The notes beneath the pieces were generated by a model. It was not told the DNA's origin and did not search any database. It worked only from the letters and a program-made list of their open reading frames with translations. Of a stretch of 64,000 bases of DNA, positions 34,933-48,981 are shown piece after piece. Every line of letters begins with the position of its first letter. Positions within the stretch are counted from its first letter, which is position 1. This DNA comes from Steromphala cineraria (taxonomy: Eukaryota > Mollusca > Gastropoda > Trochida > Trochidae). The stretch lies in assembly GCA_916613615.1 (NCBI GenBank), contig OU744731.1, forward strand, positions 18,322,328 through 18,386,327. Reading direction: 5' to 3'. The position numbers and the translations under genes are program-made.

Positions 34933-36560
34933 CTACACGTACAAATTTAGATAGAATAATTCATCAGAAATATAAGATATACTTTACAATATTTTTTTTA
35001 AATCAATTGAAGCCGCATTAATGTAGGAAGACATAGGTCAAAACAGTGGATTGCTGTAATTTGAGTTTGTATCTTATTCAAATTCAATATGTTTTTAAAA
35101 GTAAAACCATCCCTTACATTTAAAAGTCAGAGTTTATAAGAATTAAACATCAATATGTTAAAAGATTTGTGATATGATTGTTTATCCCTTCAATTAATCG
35201 TCTGTCAGTCCATCACCAAATAACACATATTAAAATCTTATCTTATGAAGCTATTTAATTCGTATATTGGTTTATAAGAAGATTCAATGGCAGGCAGTAA
35301 AAATTCCTGATACAAACCCAGGGAGTTGATATAGTGAGAGGGGTCAGGAGGGTTGAAACATCAAGCCACGAGTAAATGTGGGTAATTTTACAATACTTTT
35401 CTCTTGCTATTGGATTGACGGATCCAAAGGGGATGTGGGAGTGCGCACACTCCCAAGAGTACCATATCAGGTTAATGTTGAATTCGTATTTTGGCATGAC
35501 CTAACCATATTTGACCCTCTCACAGTTGTAAGTACTATTGATGCATTCATTGTTAATTGAATTGATTTTGTACACTGATCAAACAGAAAGTTTTCTAAAT
35601 ATGTTTTGTTTTCTGTTGGAGTATATATAGATAAAGATATAGGAAATAACATCTCAGTAATTAATTTGAAGGAAGTTCTGTTTCAAAATGACCCTAATTG
35701 AGATGTCATTGGTTATCCCAGTAGACATTAAAAAAATTGTTCTGATCCTCTAAAGGACTATCATGTTATTGTTATCCACTTCTTAGCAGGACATAGATTT
35801 CATGATGATTAAAAGAATATGTCTTGTGAAATATTAGATAGTAGTAAGTGGGCGAGAGCAAAACATCAAACATTGTTTAGAAGTAGAGGATATGATTATA
35901 CCAAAGATATTTTGATATTTCAATTTATCTAAGAGTCTTTATTCAGTGGAACGTTATCGTAAACAAATACCAATAAGCTCTATGGCATTTTCAAACCCTA
36001 CCATTGAGGGTATGAGAAGAATCTGTATAAGAAAAGACTGTATATAAACCACTTTGAAAGAGTGAGCGTCAGAGAGAAAAAGCAGATTAAGTGAAATGTC
36101 TTGTAGGAGTTTTGTAGCATCATAACCTACATGTACATCGCATGAGCAAGGAAAATCATTATGAAATGAGTCAAAAAAGAAAATGAAGAAGGTTGGACAC
36201 CTCATGTAAAAGCGATCTCTTTTTAAATTTCAACAGATACAATCCATTGAGATCAATATATAGCAGAACTGTCAGTCGCCCCCTCATGTTGTAATTGAAC
36301 TCGTAGAGATGATAAAGTATGAAGGAATCTGATTGATTAAATTTCCTGCACAGCTGTTTTCTCAATAGAAAACATTTTTTTTATATAATGATCATTTGAT
36401 GGGGTTGTCATTTTCACTTAAATATGGAAACGTGTACTGTTCATGAATTCATCATAAACAAGACCTCATGCTGACACTAGAACAGAGTGTTGATATCAAA
36501 ATGGGTACAATATGTGTAATCATCTGATTAATGCTATGAGCAGAGATAAGTGAATCGAAC

Positions 36561-37094
36561 TGTTTAAGTCCCCAAGTCGGAGGTGAGTACCGATTTCAGA
36601 GAGATAACAGCTGGTGGTCATTTAATGTGGCAGTCTTTACAATATGCCTGTTTTCTTGACCTTTTCGTGAGGATTGCATTAGAGTCACAGTAACCTTTGT
36701 CTCTTAATATATAAATGTTGTGTGCGTTTGAAGTATACAATTTGTTATCACCTTCTTAGAATATCCTACATAAGCATCATTTAATGATTTAGTATAAACA
36801 ATCAAATGAAATCAATATACTAACATAAACCTAAAACATTCAAACATCATTGCAATGTCAATGTGTTTTCAAATAAAGGAAAATAATGTTGTTGCAATTT
36901 TGATGTTTTAAACAAACATGACTTAGATGTGATGATACTGTTTTTATGTTTAAAACTTTTTAAAGTCATATATTATTGTTTTATTTTAAAAAAAATTAAA
37001 TGTGATTTAACATCTACTGTAAGAGGTTATTGCCGAAACCTGTAAGATGATAAGTCAGGAACCGGTATTTATGTTCTCATTTCTCACTAACTAA
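36561..37094. other. AT-rich spacer, no feature seen
   Basis: No reading frame or repeat relationship recognised, other than being the junction between block A3 and block B2. Confidence 0.4.
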
Positions 37095-39683
37095 TGTAAA
37101 CGTTTTGTTGAGTTATTCTGAATATTTACTTCTGTTTGATTGACATAATTTTTATTTGTCGTAAAACACTTTTCAGCTTTGTAAATTGTACCGTTTAAAT
37201 TACGCGTACCCTTTAAATGATTTTCTTTATTTCATCAAGTGATGAAATACATATATTAATATAGTAGTAGAAAACAAAAATGAAAGCTGTAGTCCATAAT
37301 GTATGACTAGTGGTATGAATCGATTGTTGTCAAAGCAAGAGACGTCATCTGTCAAAAGGATGTTGTATTCAGAAGTCAGAAGTGACAGGGTCACATTTCA
37401 AAATGTGACTTCAATTAAACCAATGAAGGTAAATAGTCTTTTTTAGATAAATGTTGACATCTTAAAGAAAACATATCTGATTTGTTAAAGATTATTGGCC
37501 TTTTTCACAATAAACGTCAGTTATTTTCTTGTTCAAATAAATTACTATTCTTTGAGTAACTTGAGGATGTCAATACTGTTGTATTTAGATAGCCTTTTAG
37601 TCATAAGAATAACATTACATGTGGATATACTTATGAATTCATGTTTTTCGAAAACCTAATCATTTACATATTCAGCATAAGTTGTTTTGAGATTGATTTA
37701 AAATATTGCACATTTTCATTATACTTTGGTTTTTAAACAAATTATGAGACGGAAATGAAAAAATAGACCAATTGCTAAGATTAGGGAATACAATCTATTT
37801 CGTCTATAAGAACAGTTTTGGAAGACTGCAGAAAACCTTAAGTTGACTCAATCTTCTCACTTATTGATGCATTCAGCGTACTTGTCCAAAGGAAATATCC
37901 TGTTTGCTTAATGTTATTCTAAGTATACGTATATACTGTGATTGATGGTAACCTCAGGAGGTCAATCAGTCAGTTGTGACTGTCATTGATCCAATCTCAC
38001 ATTGACCTGCACAGTTCATGGTACCCAGTGATTACACTCTTTCAAAATCTTTAAGGTTAAGTTTTTCCTAGAAGAACGTCGGTTCTGTGTGAGTAACCTA
38101 TCCCATCATTCGATTTCTTCAATGGATTTAAGTTAGTTTAGTTCAGGTTACCTAATGCAATTTCCCGATTTGTCCATGTTGATCCTTGCCTAAATGTTAT
38201 TTTCTGAAAATGCTATCCAGTTTTTGCTCTATTGCTGTTCAGGTATGTTAATCATATTCCACAAGTGAAACAGATAGTCCCTGTATAGATATAGTTGAAG
38301 TCGTGGGATCGATGTATTCAATATAAGCTAAATTAGATAATCAAATACATACTGTATATTATTTTCCTTTAAGGATGCAAAGGTTTTTTTCACTTCTTGT
38401 TTGTTTAAGTATAAGAAAATATCGATGACTTACTTTTTTTGTAATGCAAGCAATACCAAAGTTTACCAAATCATGATGACCTACGACTGAAAGTTTTCCC
38501 TTTTACTTTGTTTCATCTTTTCATGTTAAGAATACCCACAGAATGTGTCATTTTATCGATGAACTAGATGTGTAGCCGATGTTTATTGGTATATGTGACA
38601 TCCTTTCAATAATAACACTAAAACAGATATGTACCAAGCGCACATGAACAACAACTTTATCACAAAGGCATTAATCTTGTCAAGATGAGATAAGCAAAAA
38701 ACATTATAATTGACAGTGATATATAACATGCCCTGGTTTACATAATTATAATTATTAGTTCATGTTATTGTAGTAACACTATAAATGTTTCTTGAAATGA
38801 TGCTTATCAAAATATGTTTGAATGGACTAGAGGTCTGTTCAATAATAATATATAATAATTCTGTTGTAAGAAAGTTTAAGAGTACCTCCCTGTTCATTCT
38901 TAAACATGATAATGTCACAAATATTTTCATTTATGTCAGTAAGGGTAACATTTTAGTTGATTTAGATTTAAAAATGACATTGAATGGAATCAACCACTGC
39001 CTCCTTTAACATTTCGTTTCCACAAAAAATACCCCGACAGTACTGCTCCTTTTAATTCTTTACCGTTTCAATAATTACACAGTCAATGATATACTAGTTA
39101 ATAGTATGATTCGAACATGAGCTAAATTCTAAAATAAGACTTTTACTCGTTATAATTTATATTCTTATACTACTCTCTATACGCTTACACTTTATATTGG
39201 TTTTGTTGCAAAAGTGATTTTTTAAAATTCTGTCACTGATGTTACACAACGATTGACATAACAAATCATCATGTTAGAGTATATCAAGAATGAACTATCA
39301 TTATTTTACTATCATAATGTCCGAATGATGACATGATGGGCCGGGTAGTCTGTTTTTTCTTACATAATTTGATAACAAATTGTTAAAATTTGAATGTTAT
39401 GAGTGCCCTATTATTTTGCACTCTGTATTGATTATCATTGAGTTTCTATAAGGGTAACCACGTCCAGAGGTCCTAGTCATTTTCCAAATCTTTAGTGATA
39501 TCATCTGAGCATAGCCTATCCTTAAAGGGGATGACGATATTAGAAACTTTCGTCGAATCATCTCTGAGCCTAAATGTAGAGTACAGCATTTATCACTCAA
39601 TCAACACTATTGATGCCACCTTGAGGACAATTTCACTCTTTTAGGAAAATATCATTCATCGTGCATGATAACTCATAAAAGGG

Positions 39684-39691
39684 TATAAAAG
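39684..39691 (+). promoter_or_regulatory. TATA-box-like site, tandem copy 1
   Basis: TATAAAAG in GGGTATAAAAGTGCAGCTGG, the same as in B1 (22557). It lies about 100-200 bp downstream of the conserved upstream module. Confidence 0.4.
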
Positions 39692-41094
39692 TGCAGCTGG
39701 AAATATTAGTTTGCATGAAAGTGAAACAATAAAACATTTTGCAGGTTAAATATACCATGGTATGGTATGATATCAAAAGCTAAAATAGCATGCAATGTGC
39801 ACCTGAAATAAGGACACTTTCTGAAAGCTATACTACACTGCTATAGAAACGCACCCTTGTGTCTTATATCTGTAAACTAATTTGATATCACCATTATAAG
39901 ATATTTGTATCTATATTATGTCTTTTATCTTTACAACTATTGCAAACAAAGTTTCATTAAAAAAACACTAATATGGAGCGTTTGCATACACAAACGAACT
40001 TGAGTAAACATTGTTGTAGAGACACGTCATGTCATATATCTATGCAAAGTTAATAAGTAACTATTAATTTAAAAAACAAGAAAAGAATATGAAAGTATAG
40101 AAAATAAACCAAGAGCAGGCTGAATATATCTGAAAACATGTATGAGAGATATATAAATCGATACTAATCAAAAGCTAAAATAGCCTGCAATGTGCACCTG
40201 AAATAAGGACACTTTCTGAAAGCTATACTACACTGCTATAGAAACGAATCCGTGTGTCTTATATCTGTAACCTAATTTGATATCACCATCAAAAGATATC
40301 TGTATCTATATTATGTTTTTATCTTTACAACTATGGAAAACAAAGCTTCATTAAAACACTAATATGAAGCGTTTGCATACACAAACGAACTTGCGTAAAC
40401 ATTGTTGCAGAGACACATCATGTAATATATCTATGCATAGTTAAAAACTAACTATTAATGCTCTGGATTGGAGTAAAGTACTGAATGTTTCGATATTGAA
40501 TGTTTTTACTAAATTAGTAAAGAGTTAAAAACTTTTCAAGACATAACTGCTTCGAATTCAGCGCCAAGCCTACTATCAGGTTAACATGTTCGGAATTGGA
40601 TTGAATTTAGTTTGAGGCAAGCCAACTCTAGTGGGGAGAATATAAAATCATGCAGTGATAAAATTGTCAATATTGTCAGAGGATCAATGTCTGAAGATGT
40701 ATTTTGGCTGATCAAATACTGCACCTACTCAACTTAAATTCCTTTTGTAATGCGATGCTGTAAGATCTACTCGCTATATTTGCATTGAAGCTGTAAGGAG
40801 AGACAGCAGGTGTCTGGAGCAGGAATCAATGAGAGACGTGTGTACTATCTGACATGAAGTCTATTTCAGGACCATAACCTTGATATCTTGAAGTACTCCT
40901 TACCACACCTAGTTCACACAAAATAATTGAATTGTACGTTAACCAAATAAGCATGACCCTGATTTCGATCGTTATAATCTGCTAGCACTTAATACATTAT
41001 AGAGATTTGACACAACACTGACACAAAAACTACAGCCTTCTACTTCAAGAACTAATAAAGAGAACACAAATATGCTTTACAGGAATGAAATACT

Positions 41095-41226
41095 ATGTCT
41101 TATTCGTTATTAGAACTGACAAAACTTTTATTCCCACTGTTTTTATTCCCACTGTTTTTATTCCCACTGTTTTCATATTTATCTCATTATTTCAATGTCT
41201 GTGAAAGGATTGCCATACAGTTGTAA
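41095..41226 (+). CDS. Short hydrophobic ORF with LFPLF repeats, copy 1
   Basis: A 43-codon ORF from ATG to TAA. Its centre is three perfect 15-bp units (TATTCCCACTGTTTT), giving LFPLF three times, so the unit keeps the frame. The B1 counterpart (from 23572) has two units and SFPLF, also open. It resembles a hydrophobic signal or anchor segment but no downstream partner is evident. The same ORF recurs at 44663-44794 and 48231-48362. A chance ORF over a minisatellite is the main alternative. Confidence 0.2.
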   Translation: MSYSLLELTKLLFPLFLFPLFLFPLFSYLSHYFNVCERIAIQL

Positions 41227-41707
41227 AATAACATAACCGTTTATATAATTCTGATTATTTAATTGTTTAAAGTATAAAGTATATATATATATCAATATTT
41301 TAACGTTTTACCCTGTCAAATCTGTTTGAGATGCGTCGGTGAGAGGTGATATGTATCACTGGGGGATATATTTGCAACAACTAATCTGATTTCGAAATTT
41401 CTTTTTACTGTCATAATGAAAGGAAAATATCATCAATGACATGACATATCCTCCTGTTTACACCATTGAGAAAACATATTATGTATAGAAAATATACAAC
41501 AAAATGGTTACTTATACATGATACAAGATTAATTGAACTGTTATAATGATCTTTTTATCATGAATGTATGATCAAATAAATACACAATATTTTCTTCTCA
41601 ACATTAACAACTTTTAAGTGTCTTTCTTAATAGTGAAAACAAATTTGAAAGATTTCTATTGTAAATTATAACTCCATTTATTCTTGGCTTTTCTCCTACA
41701 TTCACAG

Positions 41708-41845
41708 GAAGTAGGTCAAGACAGCATGCCGTTTACTTATTCGGTCAACATCAAACGATATAACCAGTACAGATTAATGACCATCACTTATCAGTATAGT
41801 GATAGCTCTGGTTTACACAGGACTCGACTGTGTGCAAGAAAGTAG
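41708..41845 (+). other. Exon-like module 1, tandem copy 1
   Basis: It is preceded by a pyrimidine-rich tract and ACATTCACAG, a good splice acceptor. From the first base the frame is open for 45 codons to TAG at 41843-41845, including SMPFTYSVNIKRY and MTITYQYSDSSG. The B1 copy (about 24139) keeps the same protein pattern but has a TAA. A1, A2 and A3 keep GTCAAGACAGCATG with broken frames. This is the best-preserved candidate exon of the duplicated locus. No family recognised. Confidence 0.3.
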
Positions 41846-43251
41846 TATGTGAAAACAAGGAAGGGTAACATCTCACAGAGTTGGAGGTTGAAAGAGAGAA
41901 GGATAGGTGAAGAGAAGTTCAGACTCTTCAGTGACATTTAACATTTTACTAACATGAATGAGACATTTTGAAGCCTCTCAGTAGGCAAACATGAAAAATG
42001 CTTGTAGATTAGTACCCAAAATGGAACTATTCCCCACTCTTACCAATACAAACTAAAACAAATCTATGTACAGGTAATGTCCATAACCGATTTGATGTTT
42101 TATGTTTTATGATGCTGTGTCTATCATTTTAGATATCAAAAGGTCAATTAGGTTTCATATTTGCAAAATCCTTTCAATAATAACACTAAAACAGATATGT
42201 ACCAAGCGCACATGAACAACAACTTTATCACAAAGGCATTAATCTTGTCAAGATGAGATAAGCAAAAAACATTATAATTGACAGTGATATATAACATGCC
42301 CTGGTTTACATAATTATAATTATTAGTTCATGTTATTGTAGTAACACTATAAATGTTTCTTGAAATGATGCTTATCAAAATATGTTTGAATGGACTAGAG
42401 GTCTGTTCAATAATAATATATAATAATTCTGTTGTAAGAAAGTTTAAGAGTACCTCCCTGTTCATTCTTAAACATGATAATGTCACAAATATTTTCATTT
42501 ATGTCAGTAAGGGTAACATTTTAGTTGATTTAGATTTAAAAATGACATTGAATGGAATCAACCACTGCCTCCTTTAACATTTCGTTTCCACAAAAAATAC
42601 CCCGACAGTACTGCTCCTTTTAATTCTTTACCGTTTCAATAATTACACAGTCAATGATATACTAGTTAATAGTATGATTCGAACATGAGCTAAATTCTAA
42701 AATAAGACTTTTACTCGTTATAATTTATATTCTTATACTACTCTCTATACGCTTACACTTTATATTGGTTTTGTTGCAAAAGTGATTTTTTAAAATTCTG
42801 TCACTGATGTTACACAACGATTGACATAACAAATCATCATGTTAGAGTATATCAAGAATGAACTATCATTATTTTACTATCATAATGTCCGAATGATGAC
42901 ATGATGGGCCGGGTAGTCTGTTTTTTCTTACATAATTTGATAACAAATTGTTAAAATTTGAATGTTATGAGTGCCCTATTATTTTGCACTCTGTATTGAT
43001 TATCATTGAGTTTCTATAAGGGTAACCACGTCCAGAGGTCCTAGTCATTTTCCAAATCTTTAGTGATATCATCTGAGCATAGCCTATCCTTAAAGGGGAT
43101 GACGATATTAGAAACTTTCGTCGAATCATCTCTGAGCCTAAATGTAGAGTACAGCATTTATCACTCAATCAACACTATTGATGCCACCTTGAGGACAATT
43201 TCACTCTTTTAGGAAAATATCATTCATCGTGCATGATAACTCATAAAAGGG

Positions 43252-43259
43252 TATAAAAG
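43252..43259 (+). promoter_or_regulatory. TATA-box-like site, tandem copy 2
   Basis: Identical to the site at 39684, shifted by exactly 3,568 bp. Confidence 0.4.
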
Positions 43260-45275
43260 TGCAGCTGGAAATATTAGTTTGCATGAAAGTGAAACAATAA
43301 AACATTTTGCAGGTTAAATATACCATGGTATGGTATGATATCAAAAGCTAAAATAGCATGCAATGTGCACCTGAAATAAGGACACTTTCTGAAAGCTATA
43401 CTACACTGCTATAGAAACGCACCCTTGTGTCTTATATCTGTAAACTAATTTGATATCACCATTATAAGATATTTGTATCTATATTATGTCTTTTATCTTT
43501 ACAACTATTGCAAACAAAGTTTCATTAAAAAAACACTAATATGGAGCGTTTGCATACACAAACGAACTTGAGTAAACATTGTTGTAGAGACACGTCATGT
43601 CATATATCTATGCAAAGTTAATAAGTAACTATTAATTTAAAAAACAAGAAAAGAATATGAAAGTATAGAAAATAAACCAAGAGCAGGCTGAATATATCTG
43701 AAAACATGTATGAGAGATATATAAATCGATACTAATCAAAAGCTAAAATAGCCTGCAATGTGCACCTGAAATAAGGACACTTTCTGAAAGCTATACTACA
43801 CTGCTATAGAAACGAATCCGTGTGTCTTATATCTGTAACCTAATTTGATATCACCATCAAAAGATATCTGTATCTATATTATGTTTTTATCTTTACAACT
43901 ATGGAAAACAAAGCTTCATTAAAACACTAATATGAAGCGTTTGCATACACAAACGAACTTGCGTAAACATTGTTGCAGAGACACATCATGTAATATATCT
44001 ATGCATAGTTAAAAACTAACTATTAATGCTCTGGATTGGAGTAAAGTACTGAATGTTTCGATATTGAATGTTTTTACTAAATTAGTAAAGAGTTAAAAAC
44101 TTTTCAAGACATAACTGCTTCGAATTCAGCGCCAAGCCTACTATCAGGTTAACATGTTCGGAATTGGATTGAATTTAGTTTGAGGCAAGCCAACTCTAGT
44201 GGGGAGAATATAAAATCATGCAGTGATAAAATTGTCAATATTGTCAGAGGATCAATGTCTGAAGATGTATTTTGGCTGATCAAATACTGCACCTACTCAA
44301 CTTAAATTCCTTTTGTAATGCGATGCTGTAAGATCTACTCGCTATATTTGCATTGAAGCTGTAAGGAGAGACAGCAGGTGTCTGGAGCAGGAATCAATGA
44401 GAGACGTGTGTACTATCTGACATGAAGTCTATTTCAGGACCATAACCTTGATTTCTTGAAGTACTCCTTACCACACCTAGTTCACACAAAATAATTGAAT
44501 TGTACGTTAACCAAATAAGCATGACCCTGATTTCGATCGTTATAATCTGCTAGCACTTAATACATTATAGAGATTTGACACAACACTGACACAAAAACTA
44601 CAGCCTTCTACTTCAAGAACTAATAAAGAGAACACAAATATGCTTTACAGGAATGAAATACTATGTCTTATTCGTTATTAGAACTGACAAAACTTTTATT
44701 CCCACTGTTTTTATTCCCACTGTTTTTATTCCCACTGTTTTCATATTTATCTCATTATTTCAATGTCTGTGAAAGGATTGCCATACAGTTGTAAAATAAC
44801 ATAACCGTTTATATAATTCTGATTATTTAATTGTTTAAAGTATAAAGTATATATATATATCAATATTTTAACGTTTTACCCTGTCAAATCTGTTTGAGAT
44901 GCGTCGGTGAGAGGTGATATGTATCACTGGGGGATATATTTGCAACAACTAATCTGATTTCGAAATTTCTTTTTACTGTCATAATGAAAGGAAAATATCA
45001 TCAATGACATGACATATCCTCCTGTTTACACCATTGAGAAAACATATTATGTATAGAAAATATACAACAAAATGGTTACTTATACATGATACAAGATTAA
45101 TTGAACTGTTATAATGATCTTTTTATCATGAATGTATGATCAAATAAATACACAATATTTTCTTCTCAACATTAACAACTTTTAAGTGTCTTTCTTAATA
45201 GTGAAAACAAATTTGAAAGATTTCTATTGTAAATTATAACTCCATTTATTCTTGGCTTTTCTCCTACATTCACAG

Positions 45276-45413
45276 GAAGTAGGTCAAGACAGCATGCCGT
45301 TTACTTATTCGGTCAACATCAAACGATATAACCAGTACAGATTAATGACCATCACTTATCAGTATAGTGATAGCTCTGGTTTACACAGGACTCGACTGTG
45401 TGCAAGAAAGTAG
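45276..45413 (+). other. Exon-like module 1, tandem copy 2
   Basis: Same as 41708-41845, open for 45 codons after ACATTCACAG. Confidence 0.3.
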
Positions 45414-46819
45414 TATGTGAAAACAAGGAAGGGTAACATCTCACAGAGTTGGAGGTTGAAAGAGAGAAGGATAGGTGAAGAGAAGTTCAGACTCTTCAGT
45501 GACATTTAACATTTTACTAACATGAATGAGACATTTTGAAGCCTCTCAGTAGGCAAACATGAAAAATGCTTGTAGATTAGTACCCAAAATGGAACTATTC
45601 CCCACTCTTACCAATACAAACTAAAACAAATCTATGTACAGGTAATGTCCATAACCGATTTGATGTTTTATGTTTTATGATGCTGTGTCTATCATTTTAG
45701 ATATCAAAAGGTCAATTAGGTTTCATATTTGCAAAATCCTTTCAATAATAACACTAAAACAGATATGTACCAAGCGCACATGAACAACAACTTTATCACA
45801 AAGGCATTAATCTTGTCAAGATGAGATAAGCAAAAAACATTATAATTGACAGTGATATATAACATGCCCTGGTTTACATAATTATAATTATTAGTTCATG
45901 TTATTGTAGTAACACTATAAATGTTTCTTGAAATGATGCTTATCAAAATATGTTTGAATGGACTAGAGGTCTGTTCAATAATAATATATAATAATTCTGT
46001 TGTAAGAAAGTTTAAGAGTACCTCCCTGTTCATTCTTAAACATGATAATGTCACAAATATTTTCATTTATGTCAGTAAGGGTAACATTTTAGTTGATTTA
46101 GATTTAAAAATGACATTGAATGGAATCAACCACTGCCTCCTTTAACATTTCGTTTCCACAAAAAATACCCCGACAGTACTGCTCCTTTTAATTCTTTACC
46201 GTTTCAATAATTACACAGTCAATGATATACTAGTTAATAGTATGATTCGAACATGAGCTAAATTCTAAAATAAGACTTTTACTCGTTATAATTTATATTC
46301 TTATACTACTCTCTATACGCTTACACTTTATATTGGTTTTGTTGCAAAAGTGATTTTTTAAAATTCTGTCACTGATGTTACACAACGATTGACATAACAA
46401 ATCATCATGTTAGAGTATATCAAGAATGAACTATCATTATTTTACTATCATAATGTCCGAATGATGACATGATGGGCCGGGTAGTCTGTTTTTTCTTACA
46501 TAATTTGATAACAAATTGTTAAAATTTGAATGTTATGAGTGCCCTATTATTTTGCACTCTGTATTGATTATCATTGAGTTTCTATAAGGGTAACCACGTC
46601 CAGAGGTCCTAGTCATTTTCCAAATCTTTAGTGATATCATCTGAGCATAGCCTATCCTTAAAGGGGATGACGATATTAGAAACTTTCGTCGAATCATCTC
46701 TGAGCCTAAATGTAGAGTACAGCATTTATCACTCAATCAACACTATTGATGCCACCTTGAGGACAATTTCACTCTTTTAGAAAAATATCATTCATCGTGC
46801 ATGATAACTCATAAAAGGG

Positions 46820-46827
46820 TATAAAAG
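46820..46827 (+). promoter_or_regulatory. TATA-box-like site, tandem copy 3
   Basis: Identical to the site at 39684, shifted by twice 3,568 bp. Confidence 0.4.
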
Positions 46828-48843
46828 TGCAGCTGGAAATATTAGTTTGCATGAAAGTGAAACAATAAAACATTTTGCAGGTTAAATATACCATGGTATG
46901 GTATGATATCAAAAGCTAAAATAGCATGCAATGTGCACCTGAAATAAGGACACTTTCTGAAAGCTATACTACACTGCTATAGAAACGCACCCTTGTGTCT
47001 TATATCTGTAAACTAATTTGATATCACCATTATAAGATATTTGTATCTATATTATGTCTTTTATCTTTACAACTATTGCAAACAAAGTTTCATTAAAAAA
47101 ACACTAATATGGAGCGTTTGCATACACAAACGAACTTGAGTAAACATTGTTGTAGAGACACGTCATGTCATATATCTATGCAAAGTTAATAAGTAACTAT
47201 TAATTTAAAAAACAAGAAAAGAATATGAAAGTATAGAAAATAAACCAAGAGCAGGCTGAATATATCTGAAAACATGTATGAGAGATATATAAATCGATAC
47301 TAATCAAAAGCTAAAATAGCCTGCAATGTGCACCTGAAATAAGGACACTTTCTGAAAGCTATACTACACTGCTATAGAAACGAATCCGTGTGTCTTATAT
47401 CTGTAACCTAATTTGATATCACCATCAAAAGATATCTGTATCTATATTATGTTTTTATCTTTACAACTATGGAAAACAAAGCTTCATTAAAACACTAATA
47501 TGAAGCGTTTGCATACACAAACGAACTTGCGTAAACATTGTTGCAGAGACACATCATGTAATATATCTATGCATAGTTAAAAACTAACTATTAATGCTCT
47601 GGATTGGAGTAAAGTACTGAATGTTTCGATATTGAATGTTTTTACTAAATTAGTAAAGAGTTAAAAACTTTTCAAGACATAACTGCTTCGAATTCAGCGC
47701 CAAGCCTACTATCAGGTTAACATGTTCGGAATTGGATTGAATTTAGTTTGAGGCAAGCCAACTCTAGTGGGGAGAATATAAAATCATGCAGTGATAAAAT
47801 TGTCAATATTGTCAGAGGATCAATGTCTGAAGATGTATTTTGGCTGATCAAATACTGCACCTACTCAACTTAAATTCCTTTTGTAATGCGATGCTGTAAG
47901 ATCTACTCGCTATATTTGCATTGAAGCTGTAAGGAGAGACAGCAGGTGTCTGGAGCAGGAATCAATGAGAGACGTGTGTACTATCTGACATGAAGTCTAT
48001 TTCAGGACCATAACCTTGATTTCTTGAAGTACTCCTTACCACACCTAGTTCACACAAAATAATTGAATTGTACGTTAACCAAATAAGCATGACCCTGATT
48101 TCGATCGTTATAATCTGCTAGCACTTAATACATTATAGAGATTTGACACAACACTGACACAAAAACTACAGCCTTCTACTTCAAGAACTAATAAAGAGAA
48201 CACAAATATGCTTTACAGGAATGAAATACTATGTCTTATTCGTTATTAGAACTGACAAAACTTTTATTCCCACTGTTTTTATTCCCACTGTTTTTATTCC
48301 CACTGTTTTCATATTTATCTCATTATTTCAATGTCTGTGAAAGGATTGCCATACAGTTGTAAAATAACATAACCGTTTATATAATTCTGATTATTTAATT
48401 GTTTAAAGTATAAAGTATATATATATATCAATATTTTAACGTTTTACCCTGTCAAATCTGTTTGAGATGCGTCGGTGAGAGGTGATATGTATCACTGGGG
48501 GATATATTTGCAACAACTAATCTGATTTCGAAATTTCTTTTTACTGTCATAATGAAAGGAAAATATCATCAATGACATGACATATCCTCCTGTTTACACC
48601 ATTGAGAAAACATATTATGTATAGAAAATATACAACAAAATGGTTACTTATACATGATACAAGATTAATTGAACTGTTATAATGATCTTTTTATCATGAA
48701 TGTATGATCAAATAAATACACAATATTTTCTTCTCAACATTAACAACTTTTAAGTGTCTTTCTTAATAGTGAAAACAAATTTGAAAGATTTCTATTGTAA
48801 ATTATAACTCCATTTATTCTTGGCTTTTCTCCTACATTCACAG

Positions 48844-48981
48844 GAAGTAGGTCAAGACAGCATGCCGTTTACTTATTCGGTCAACATCAAACGATATAAC
48901 CAGTACAGATTAATGACCATCACTTATCAGTATAGTGATAGCTCTGGTTTACACAGGACTCGACTGTGTGCAAGAAAGTAG
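48844..48981 (+). other. Exon-like module 1, tandem copy 3
   Basis: Same as 41708-41845. It is the nearest copy to the single-copy downstream modules at 49.4-50.7 kb, and so the most likely to be spliced to them if the locus is transcribed. Confidence 0.3.

Larger units (their letters stand above)
34217..34941. mobile_element. Composite tRNA/foldback element, copy 2
   Basis: Same start (TTATAAACCTCCAGT) and end (GATCCTACACGTA) as copy 1 at 474-1150, with short internal indels. Block A1 at about 6940-6950 reads CTGTATACAAATTTAG directly across the site, so this is an insertion specific to A3. The hairpin cluster is at about 34300-34360. Confidence 0.75.
30875..36560. repeat. Segmental duplication block A3
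   Basis: Collinear with A1 from about 4909 to 7633 and then, without a break, with 11155-12965. It therefore preserves the empty sites of the CR1/L2 insertion (about 35619) and of the 860-bp insertion (about 35886). It has its own insertions: the Tc1 element at 31387-32907 and the composite element at 34217-34941. Confidence 0.8.
38601..42168 (+). repeat. 3,568-bp tandem unit, copy 1
   Basis: It starts TCCTTTCAATAATAACAC and ends TTGCAAAA. It contains the conserved upstream module (about 39460-39600), a TATA box (39684), an internal direct repeat, a 15-bp minisatellite within a short ORF (41095-41226), and the exon-like segment 41708-41845. By eye I found one base unique to this copy, A at 40885 where the other two have T. 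Confidence 0.97.
42169..45736 (+). repeat. 3,568-bp tandem unit, copy 2
   Basis: Same length and content as copy 1, with a direct head-to-tail junction at TTGCAAAA/TCCTTTC. Near identity, with no indels, means a very recent event, ongoing gene conversion, or an assembly artefact. Confidence 0.97.

Noticed and set aside
38785..39600. 74-codon and 67-codon frames repeated identically three times (38785-39009 plus, 39397-39600 minus, and their copies)
   Set aside because: Their identity only reflects the tandem duplication. They are not supported by B1 and have no motif.
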